From positions 1 through 11,443 of the forward strand of contig VBJR01000198.1 in assembly GCA_005880175.1 (NCBI GenBank): a stretch of DNA of 11,443 bases, written 5' to 3'. This document shows, one piece after another, positions 6,134 to 11,443 of this stretch. The position numbers and the translations under genes were made by a program. The notes beneath the pieces are model-generated. The model worked only from the letters and a program-made list of their open reading frames with translations. It had not been told where the DNA came from and searched no databases. This DNA is from Chloroflexota bacterium (GTDB lineage: Bacteria; Chloroflexota; Dormibacteria; Dormibacterales; Dormibacteraceae). Position 1 is the stretch's first letter. Each line of letters begins with the position of its first letter.

Positions 6134-6146
6134 CGGCCGATAGTAT
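6129..6146 (-). promoter_or_regulatory. Palindromic start element with -10-like TACTAT
   Basis: The core ATCGGCCGAT is a perfect 10-bp palindrome, extended to TAC(C)..(A)GTA arms with one mismatch. On the minus strand TACTAT (6145-6140) is 6 nt before ATG 6133, fitting a leaderless start. The plus-strand half TACCATCGGCCG is identical to 2966-2977, just before another start codon. It could be a promoter, an operator or coincidence. Confidence 0.35.
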
Positions 6147-6167
6147 GCCGGATGAGCTCGCGGCCCC

Positions 6168-7349
6168 CTAGCGCTCGCGCGTCGCCGCGTCCCGGCCGCC
6201 CGGCAGCAGCGCGGCCAAGGCCACTGACACGGTGGCCATACCGATCGCGGTCACGATCGCCGGCAGGTAGCCGCCCGTCGCGTCGACGATGAACCCCGCG
6301 AACGGCGGGCCCAGCAGCGCTCCGATCCCGGCCGACGTGTACAGGGCGCCCACCGACCCGCCCAGGCCCGCCGGACCGAACAGCTCCGCCATCACCGACG
6401 GCGAGAGCGCCACCCAGCCGCCGTACCCCACGCCCAGCGCCAGGGCGAAGCAGGCGAGCACCGCGTACCCCGGCGCCAGCAGCCAGAGGACGTAGCTCAG
6501 CAGCAGGATCGCCATGGACAGGCGGAACGCGTTCACCGGGGCCAGCCGGTCGGCGGCGCCGCCCAGCACCAGCCGGCCCGACACGCTGCCCACGCCCACC
6601 ACGCTCACCAGCGCCGCCGCGCTCAGGGGCGACGAGCCCAGGCGCTGCGCGTACGGCACGATGTGCACCAGCGCCATGAACAGCGCGAACCCGCTGAGCA
6701 GGCCCGTCGCGTACAGCAGCCCGAACGCCCGCGTCCGGAGGACCCGGCCGAGGCCGCGCGCGCCCGCACCCGCGGCGGCCGCCACCGGCGGCGCCTCGGC
6801 CGCCACCGCGCACGCCACCAGCAGCACCACCGTGGCCGCCGCCAGCACGAGGTACGCCTGCCGCCAGCCCAGCCGCTCGATCAGCACCTCGGCCACGGGC
6901 GGCCCGACCAGTGTCCCCGCGCCGATCCCGCTCACCGCCATGCCGATCGCCAGCGACCGCCGCCGTCCGAACCAGCCGCCCACCGCCGCCACCATCGGCA
7001 CGTACGCGCACGCCGTCCCCACCCCCACGCCCAGCCCGTACGTCAGGCACCCCAGCCAGAACGCCGGCGTCACCGCCGTCAGCGCCAGGCCCAGGCCCAT
7101 CGCCGCCGCCCCGACCAGCACCACCCGGCGCGGTCCCACCCGGTCGGCCACCGCGCCACTCACCGCCCCGAGGCTGAAGAAGCTGAACGCGGTCACCGCG
7201 AACAGCACCGACGTCAGCCCCTGGCCCGTGTGGAACTCCCGGGCCATCGGCTCGAAGAACGCGCCGAAGCTGTAGACCGCGCCGAACACGGTGAACATGG
7301 ACGTGAACGCGGCGCCCACGACGAGCCACGCCTGCCGCCCCTCCTTCAT
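6168..7349 (-). CDS. Major facilitator superfamily transporter, monocarboxylate-type
   Basis: A 393-residue protein with about 12 hydrophobic segments and the MFS motif A between helices 2 and 3, GAVADRVGPRR (65-75). The helix 4-5 region GLGVGVGTACAYVPMVAAVG followed by WFGRRRSLAIGMAVSGIGAG is typical of the monocarboxylate porter/OFA branch, which imports small organic acids in symport with protons. A central basic, alanine-rich loop at about 195-215 splits the two six-helix halves, and length is normal for the family. Start ATG 7349 is preceded by only a weak GGCGGTG. It lies 43 bp behind the haloalkane-dehalogenase-like gene and before the small membrane protein, all on the minus strand. 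Import of an acid or alcohol linked to the hydrolase is possible but not shown. Confidence 0.9.
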   Translation of the reverse strand: MKEGRQAWLVVGAAFTSMFTVFGAVYSFGAFFEPMAREFHTGQGLTSVLFAVTAFSFFSLGAVSGAVADRVGPRRVVLVGAAAMGLGLALTAVTPAFWLGCLTYGLGVGVGTACAYVPMVAAVGGWFGRRRSLAIGMAVSGIGAGTLVGPPVAEVLIERLGWRQAYLVLAAATVVLLVACAVAAEAPPVAAAAGAGARGLGRVLRTRAFGLLYATGLLSGFALFMALVHIVPYAQRLGSSPLSAAALVSVVGVGSVSGRLVLGGAADRLAPVNAFRLSMAILLLSYVLWLLAPGYAVLACFALALGVGYGGWVALSPSVMAELFGPAGLGGSVGALYTSAGIGALLGPPFAGFIVDATGGYLPAIVTAIGMATVSVALAALLPGGRDAATRER

Positions 7350-7392
7350 CCGAGCACCGCCGAAGCCGACCGGCTGACCGCCGCCGCGTCCG

Positions 7393-8313
7393 TCAGGCGG
7401 CGCCCCGCACGAACGCCGCCACGACCTCGCCCAGCCGCTGGCCGGCGTCCTCCTGCAGGAAGTGGCCCGCGCCCGCGAGCGTCGGATGGTCGAGACCCGC
7501 CGCGCCCGGCACGTGGCGGCGCAGGATCGGCGCCATCCCGCCGGTGATCGGGTCGCCGTCGCTGAACACGACCAGGAACGGCTTCTCCCACCGCCCGAGC
7601 CGCTCCCACGCCGCCCGGTTGGCCGCGCTCGCCGGGTCGTCGGGACCGACCGGGATCAGCCCCGGCATCGCCCGCGGTCCGGCCTTGTACGACTCGTCCG
7701 GGAACGGCGCGTCGTAGGCGGCGGCCGCCGCGCCGGCCAGCGGCTCGCGGCACCCCGCGCGCACGAACCGCCCGATGTCCAGCACCGGCGCCCCCTCGAC
7801 CGCCCGCCGGAAGCTCCACCAGACCTCGGGCATCGGGCGGTCGCCCGTCGGAAGCCCGGTGTTCGCGGCCACGACCCTGGCGAACCGGTCCGGGTGCTCG
7901 GCGACCAGGCGCAGCCCGATCAGGCCGCCCCAGTCCTGGCCGACCAGCGTGACGTCCCGCAGGTCGAGCGCGTCGAACGCCAGGGCGCGCATCCACTCGA
8001 CGTGCGCGGCGTAGCTGTGGTCGGCGATCTGGGCCGGCTTGTCGGAGCGACCGAACCCGACCATGTCCGGCGCGACCGCCCGGAGCCCGGCGCCGGCCAG
8101 CACACGCATCACCGTGCGGTACAGGAACGACCACGTCGGCTCGCCGTGGAGCAGGAGGACCGGCGGCCCGTCCGGCGGCCCGGCCTCCACGTACGCCATC
8201 CGAAGCGCCTCGCCGACAGCGGCCGGCACGGTGGCGTAGCGCGGCTCGTACGGGAAGTCGGGCAGGTCCGCGAAGCGGTCGTCAGGGGTCCGCAGGATCC
8301 TCACGGCCCCCAT
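7393..8313 (-). CDS. dhmA: Haloalkane dehalogenase-like alpha/beta hydrolase
   Basis: A 306-residue alpha/beta hydrolase with the full haloalkane dehalogenase signature. HGEPTW (56-61) forms the oxyanion/halide side, and VGQDWGG (124-130) places nucleophile Asp127 next to halide-binding Trp128. SDGD (251-254) supplies the acid Asp254 and GAGHFLQEDAG the catalytic His284. Trp165/166 in the cap could be the second halide ligand, which points to subfamily I (DhlA/DhmA). The N-terminal RILRTPDDRFADLPDFPYEP is the usual opening of these enzymes. Expected reaction: hydrolysis of a carbon-halogen bond to an alcohol in the cytoplasm; the natural substrate is unknown. The start may be ATG 8313 or GTG 8304, which lies nearer the family's usual start. 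It heads a same-strand group with the MFS transporter and is divergent to the ABC ATPase 76 bp away. Confidence 0.88.
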   Translation of the reverse strand: MGAVRILRTPDDRFADLPDFPYEPRYATVPAAVGEALRMAYVEAGPPDGPPVLLLHGEPTWSFLYRTVMRVLAGAGLRAVAPDMVGFGRSDKPAQIADHSYAAHVEWMRALAFDALDLRDVTLVGQDWGGLIGLRLVAEHPDRFARVVAANTGLPTGDRPMPEVWWSFRRAVEGAPVLDIGRFVRAGCREPLAGAAAAAYDAPFPDESYKAGPRAMPGLIPVGPDDPASAANRAAWERLGRWEKPFLVVFSDGDPITGGMAPILRRHVPGAAGLDHPTLAGAGHFLQEDAGQRLGEVVAAFVRGAA

Positions 8314-8389
8314 GATCCCACCCGGCGGCGCGACGCGTGCCCGCTGCGGCCGGCGAGGCCGGCGCCCGCTCTGCTACAACTCCTGCCCG

Positions 8390-9184
8390 GTGGCCAGGAC
8401 GACGAGCGCGGTGCTGCAGCTGGAGGGGGTCGGCAAGGTCTACGGCCGGCCGGGCCGGGCGGCCGTGCGGCCCGCGCTGCACGACGTGACGCTCGCCGTC
8501 CGGCCCGGCGACCTCGTCGCCCTGCTCGGGCCCTCGGGCAGCGGCAAGACCACCCTCGTGAACCTCGCCGCCGGCCTGGTCCGGCCCACCGGCGGGACCG
8601 TCGCCGTCACCGGGCAGCGGCTGGGTGACCTGACGCGGGCCGGCCTCGCCCGGTTCCGGCGCCAGCGGATCGGGATCGTGGCACCCGCCGTCCCCCTGCT
8701 GTCCAGCCTCACCGTCGAGGACAACGTCCTGCTCCCGGCGCAGCTCGCCGGGGTCGATCGCCGGACCGCGGCCGCCCGCGCCGCCGGCCTGCTGGAGCGC
8801 CTGGGCATCGCCGGCGCGCGCGGCTGCCTGCCCGACGAGCTCAGCGGCGGCGAGCAGCAGCGCGCCGCAATCGCCCGGGCGCTGGTCAACCGGCCCAGCC
8901 TGCTGCTCGCGGACGAGCCCACCAGCGCGCTCGACCGCGCCGGCGGCACGGAGGTGCTCCACCTCCTCGAGCAGGCGACGACGGCCGGCGGTGCGCGCCC
9001 GGCGGTCCTGCTCGCCACGCACGACGAGCACGTGGCCGCCGGCTGGGCTCAGCGCGTGGTCAGGCTGCTCGACGGGCGGGTCGTGGCGGACGTCGAGCTG
9101 CCGCCCGTCCTCAACGGGAAGAACGGCCACGGCCCCGACGCCGCGAACGCCGTGGCGAGCAGGATCACCAGCACGATCCCGTAG
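8390..9184 (+). CDS. ABC transporter ATPase (LolD/MacB-like), orphan, altered Q-loop
   Basis: From GTG 8390 the product is 264 residues. Walker A is GPSGSGKT (47-54), signature LSGGEQQR (151-158), Walker B LLLADEP (171-177) with Glu176, the D-loop SALD, and the H-loop His211 in ATHDE. The length and the 'L-GVGKVYG...LHDVTL' opening match the MacB/LolD family that powers lipoprotein or peptide export with an FtsX-type permease. At the Q-loop, where relatives read IGFVFQ, it has IGIVAP: the glutamine is Pro99. GTG is preferred over ATG 8312 because homology begins there and TACAAC lies 9 nt upstream, suggesting a leaderless start. No permease is in the window. The last 35 or so residues (DVELPPVLNGKNGHG...) run past the usual family end and overlap the convergent gene at 9049-9603 by 136 bp. 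Confidence 0.88.
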   Translation: MARTTSAVLQLEGVGKVYGRPGRAAVRPALHDVTLAVRPGDLVALLGPSGSGKTTLVNLAAGLVRPTGGTVAVTGQRLGDLTRAGLARFRRQRIGIVAPAVPLLSSLTVEDNVLLPAQLAGVDRRTAAARAAGLLERLGIAGARGCLPDELSGGEQQRAAIARALVNRPSLLLADEPTSALDRAGGTEVLHLLEQATTAGGARPAVLLATHDEHVAAGWAQRVVRLLDGRVVADVELPPVLNGKNGHGPDAANAVASRITSTIP

Positions 9185-9603
9185 TTCAGCTCGGGCAGCA
9201 GCAGCACGTCGGCGTCCACGTGGGCGACCTCCTCCAGCAGCGGGTAGGCGACCTCGTTGCACGAGAAGAAGACCAGCGCCAGCACGTTCGCCAGCAGCGC
9301 CGCCCGCGCCATCCGCGACCGGCGGTCGATCGATACCAGCAGGACGAGCAGCAGGAGCGCCGCCAGCAGCGGCCCCAGCCCGTTGTTGATCACCAGCACG
9401 TCGAGCGTCACCCCGCCCACCCCGACCGGCGCCGAGTGCAGTCCGAAGATCGGGACGCCCAGCGAGCCCAGCCGCCAGCTCGTCACCAGCAGCGCCGCCG
9501 GCACGCCGAACGCCGAGTAGACCGCCAGGTGCATCACCTCGTGCGTGGCCAGCCCGACCGGGAACAGCAGCACCGAGAGGCCGAACACGCGCGCGAACCT
9601 CAC
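9049..9603 (-). CDS. Small multi-span membrane protein with HExxH motif
   Basis: A 184-residue membrane protein whose first hydrophobic segment contains HEVMH (21-25), in the setting LLFPVGLATHEVMHLAVYSA. HExxH inside or next to a membrane helix is the zinc-binding active site of intramembrane metallopeptidases of the M50/site-2 type. A later segment, INNGLGPLLAALLLLVLL (72-89), recalls the 'aGPlanl' helix of M50B-like proteins, but the usual NxxPxxxxDG motif is not seen. Two more hydrophobic segments follow (ANVLALVFFSCNEVAYPLLE at 105-124 and YGIVLVILLATAF at 141-153), then a Ser/Thr-rich tail. The start GTG 9603 overlaps the stop of the DoxX-like gene as GTGA, indicating translational coupling. 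The tail-coding part overlaps the end of the ABC gene on the other strand. Protease activity is inference. Confidence 0.78.
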   Translation of the reverse strand: MRFARVFGLSVLLFPVGLATHEVMHLAVYSAFGVPAALLVTSWRLGSLGVPIFGLHSAPVGVGGVTLDVLVINNGLGPLLAALLLLVLLVSIDRRSRMARAALLANVLALVFFSCNEVAYPLLEEVAHVDADVLLLPELNYGIVLVILLATAFAASGPWPFFPLRTGGSSTSATTRPSSSLTTR

Positions 9604-10094
9604 GAGCGCAGCCACCCGGGCACGAACCGGGCCCGGTCCACGGCCCACGCGCCCGAGCCGTTCACGAACACCTCGAAGCTGGCCAGCACCGGCAGGTAGT
9701 ACAGCCACCGGATCCCGACGTCCGTATCCGTGAACGCCACCGTCAGGGACAGGTTGATCGCGAGCAGCGTGCCGACCAGCGCCGCCGGCCGGGTGGCGAT
9801 GCCCAGGATCAGCAGCACGCCCACGGCCGTCTCGCCGGCCGCCTGGAGCAGGGCGAAGACCTGCCAGTTGGGCAGGACGAGCTGGGTCAGCGCGTCGCGC
9901 AGGAGCGAGATCGGGTTGACCGCCGCCGCCTGCTGCATGAGCGGGTGCATCCACTGGATCCCGTGGGTCGGGCCGAAGCCCAGCGGCTCCGGCCACTTCT
10001 GCGACGCGAAGTACAGCCAGTAGGCGCCCACCCCGATCCGGAACAGGCTGTGCCAGACGTCGGCCTGGCGGCGGCCGCCACCGGCTCGTCCCAT
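9600..10094 (-). CDS. DoxX-like integral membrane protein
   Basis: A 164-residue protein with about four membrane segments: 14-32 (WHSLFRIGVGAYWLYFASQKW), 77-98 (WQVFALLQAAGETAVGVLLI), 103-122 (PAALVGTLLAINLSLTVAFT) and 129-145 (RWLYYLPVLASFEVFVNG). The order 'R---G--w--fa--Kw' in helix 1, 'GE---G--Li-G--tR-aal' in helices 2-3 and a last aromatic helix is the DoxX/MauE-like pattern. Members act with membrane redox systems (thiosulfate:quinone oxidase, thiol or methylamine-dehydrogenase maturation), but most are uncharacterised. Start ATG 10094 shares its A with the upstream stop (TGATG) and its own stop overlaps the next start, so it is translated between the radical SAM and HExxH genes. Its partner in function is therefore probably one of those two. 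Confidence 0.82.
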   Translation of the reverse strand: MGRAGGGRRQADVWHSLFRIGVGAYWLYFASQKWPEPLGFGPTHGIQWMHPLMQQAAAVNPISLLRDALTQLVLPNWQVFALLQAAGETAVGVLLILGIATRPAALVGTLLAINLSLTVAFTDTDVGIRWLYYLPVLASFEVFVNGSGAWAVDRARFVPGWLRS

Positions 10095-11425
10095 CAGCGC
10101 ATGGCCCGCAGGAGCGGGTCGGTCGCCACCTCGAATGCCGAGGCCAACGGCTTCATGTGGAACTTGCGCAGCTTGTGCTGGATCGCGCCCTTGTAGATCG
10201 CGAACCGCAGCTTCCGCTGGGTGAAGTCCGAGTTGAACAGCAGGCGGTTGTGGCGGATGTAGTGCCACTCGCCCTCGTGCCGCCGCTCCTTGACGCGGGA
10301 GTAGAACTTGGTGCCCGGCAGCGGGTACGCGATCGTGTAGCTCACGTAGTCGAGCGGCAGGTGCGACGAGAAGCGGATCGTCTTCATCAGGCTCTCCGGC
10401 GTCTCGCCCAGGTAGCCCACCATGAAGAAGCCGGCCGCCTTGATGCCGGCCTTGACGCACGCCGCCACCGCCTCCTCGGCCTGCTCGGGCTTGATCCCCT
10501 TCTGCATCTGCTTCAGGACGCCCTCATCGCCCGACTCGATGCCGAAGAAGATCCGCTTGCACCCTGCGCGCTTCATCTGAGCGAAGAGATCGTAGTCCAC
10601 CTGCGTCACGCGGCTGAGGCACTCCCACGTCAGCGGCAGGTTCGCCTTCTCGATCTCCTGGCACAGCTCCATCGTCCGCCGGTAGTTCAGCGTGAACAGG
10701 TCGTCGGACATCCAGACGTGGTCGTACCCGAGCTCGGCGATCTCCTGCATCTCCTCGATGACGGTACCGCCCGGCCGCGCCCGGAACAGGTCGCCGAACA
10801 CCGGCTTGTGGCAGAACTCGCAGCGGAACGGGCAGCCGCGCGTGCTCATCAGCGGCGTCGTGGCGTCCTTCCAGTGCTTGCGCCAGTAGTCGATGTACTG
10901 CTGGTTGGGCAGATCGCCCCGGTACGGCAGCGGCAGCTGCGTCATGTCCTTCGAGCGCACGCGCGGCTCCGTCCGCACCACCTCGCCGTCGCGCCGGAAG
11001 ACCAGGCCCGGGATCTCCTCGAACCGGCGGTCCTCCAGGTGCTCGACGACGGACACGATCGTCTCCTCGCCCTCGCCGATCGCGACCAGGTCGAACGCGT
11101 CCACGAACTTCTCCGGCTCGCCCGACGGGTACGGGCCGCCGACGATCGTCAGCGCCTTGCCCCGCACCTGCTCGGCCAGCGAGAACGCCTCGTCCTGCAT
11201 CGTGATCATGCAGTACACGCCGATCACCGACGGCCGCAGCCGCTCGATCTCGGCCAGCACCTCGTGGCGCTCCATGAACGTGTGGTCGATGTGCCGGACT
11301 GTGTAGCCCGCGCGACGGAGCGACGCCGACAGGTACATCAGGCCCAGGGAGGGCATGATCCAGTGACGGCCCTTGCGGGGCGCTCGCTGCGGATAGACCA
11401 GCACGACGTCGGTGCTTCGGTTCAT
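10094..11425 (-). CDS. B12-binding-domain-type radical SAM enzyme
   Basis: A 443-residue protein. Residues 5-130 form a B12-binding-like Rossmann domain (DVVLVYPQRAP, SLGLMYLSASLRRAGY, IVGGPYPS, VAIGEGEETI); the cobalamin-ligand DxHxxG motif is not clearly present. Residues 190-380 form the radical SAM barrel, with TRGCPFRCEFCHKP giving the CxxxCxxC cluster ligands Cys198, Cys202 and Cys205, followed by MSDDLFTLN and RIFFGIESGDEGVLKQMQKG. The C-terminal 60 residues are basic (RKLRFAIYKGAIQHKLRKFH), possibly a membrane-surface or substrate part. Relatives include methyltransferases, P-methylases, cyclases (BchE) and lipid-modifying enzymes, so the reaction cannot be fixed. Start ATG 11425 has a strong AGGAGGG 4 nt upstream. 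It is the first gene in the window of a coupled operon with the DoxX-like and HExxH proteins. Confidence 0.92.
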   Translation of the reverse strand: MNRSTDVVLVYPQRAPRKGRHWIMPSLGLMYLSASLRRAGYTVRHIDHTFMERHEVLAEIERLRPSVIGVYCMITMQDEAFSLAEQVRGKALTIVGGPYPSGEPEKFVDAFDLVAIGEGEETIVSVVEHLEDRRFEEIPGLVFRRDGEVVRTEPRVRSKDMTQLPLPYRGDLPNQQYIDYWRKHWKDATTPLMSTRGCPFRCEFCHKPVFGDLFRARPGGTVIEEMQEIAELGYDHVWMSDDLFTLNYRRTMELCQEIEKANLPLTWECLSRVTQVDYDLFAQMKRAGCKRIFFGIESGDEGVLKQMQKGIKPEQAEEAVAACVKAGIKAAGFFMVGYLGETPESLMKTIRFSSHLPLDYVSYTIAYPLPGTKFYSRVKERRHEGEWHYIRHNRLLFNSDFTQRKLRFAIYKGAIQHKLRKFHMKPLASAFEVATDPLLRAMR

Positions 11426-11429
11426 CTCG

Positions 11430-11436
11430 CCCTCCT
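11430..11436 (-). promoter_or_regulatory. Strong ribosome binding site of the radical SAM gene
   Basis: AGGAGGG on the minus strand, followed by CGAG and ATG 11425. It is the strongest Shine-Dalgarno among the minus-strand genes and fixes the start. The two genes behind it lack good sites of their own and depend on stop/start overlaps. Confidence 0.85.
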
Positions 11437-11443
11437 GATCGAG

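Noticed and set aside
5755..7329. A 524-codon minus-strand open frame over the MFS gene
   Set aside because: It overlaps the MFS transporter in another frame with a very high Gly/Arg content; the MFS frame has clear membrane segments and motif A.
6663..7547. Plus-strand open frames rich in His, Arg and Pro opposite the MFS gene
   Set aside because: These are typical antisense shadows of GC-rich codons with low-complexity composition and no domain.
8349..8363. GCCGGC-GAG-GCCGGC repeat between the dehalogenase and ABC genes, as terminator or operator
   Set aside because: GCCGGC is self-complementary and common in DNA this GC-rich. There is no T-run, and it lies between divergent starts, where no terminator is expected.

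Overview
The window is high-GC DNA that most resembles an actinobacterial (Actinomycetota) genome. Supporting signs are the strong G/C third-position bias, GTG starts, probable leaderless starts, a DUF6596-type ECF sigma-factor remnant, a DUF1023-type hydrolase remnant and a GH30 xylanase-like gene. Another high-GC soil phylum such as Dormibacterota or Chloroflexota cannot be excluded. TGA is a normal stop here: three genes at the right end close with it, two of them at overlapping stop/start junctions.

Left part (1-4270): few intact genes and much decayed sequence. The tail of an unidentified protein (2-82) is followed by about 1.35 kb without a convincing gene, holding two possible small ORFs and a frameshifted zinc-finger-like remnant. 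Next come a tRNA-Ala(GGC) on the minus strand (1437-1512), an ECF sigma-factor pseudogene with its middle deleted (1620-1953, minus), a DUF1023-type alpha/beta-hydrolase fragment (2107-2316, plus), a frameshifted membrane-protein remnant (3637-3960, minus) and the apparent tail of another protein (3980-4190, plus). Two genes look intact: a conserved hypothetical protein (2979-3662) and a carboxymuconolactone-decarboxylase/AhpD-like protein (2310-2870, minus). In the latter the second Cys of the CxxC site is encoded by TGA, and a perfect 7-bp hairpin with a G-starting loop follows 11 nt later. This is the pattern of a bacterial selenocysteine insertion site and is the most notable observation here.

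Middle part (4270-5690): a secreted GH30 glycosidase, closest by eye to subfamily 7 (xylan-active). It sits behind a consensus promoter (TTGACA-17-TACACT) and a CGAAA-AA-TTTCG operator-like palindrome. The gene is broken by an internal deletion plus frameshift between the catalytic barrel and the beta-sandwich.

Right part (5699-11425): densely packed intact genes. On the minus strand a haloalkane-dehalogenase-like hydrolase, an MFS carboxylate-type transporter and a small membrane protein follow one another (8313 to 5699). Divergent to them is an orphan ABC ATPase (8390-9184) with a substituted Q-loop glutamine. Its 3' end overlaps tail-to-tail with a minus-strand operon of a B12-binding-type radical SAM enzyme, a DoxX-like membrane protein and a small membrane protein with an HExxH motif. 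These three genes are joined by TGATG and GTGA overlaps, so they are probably made together and may form an uncharacterised membrane-associated pathway.
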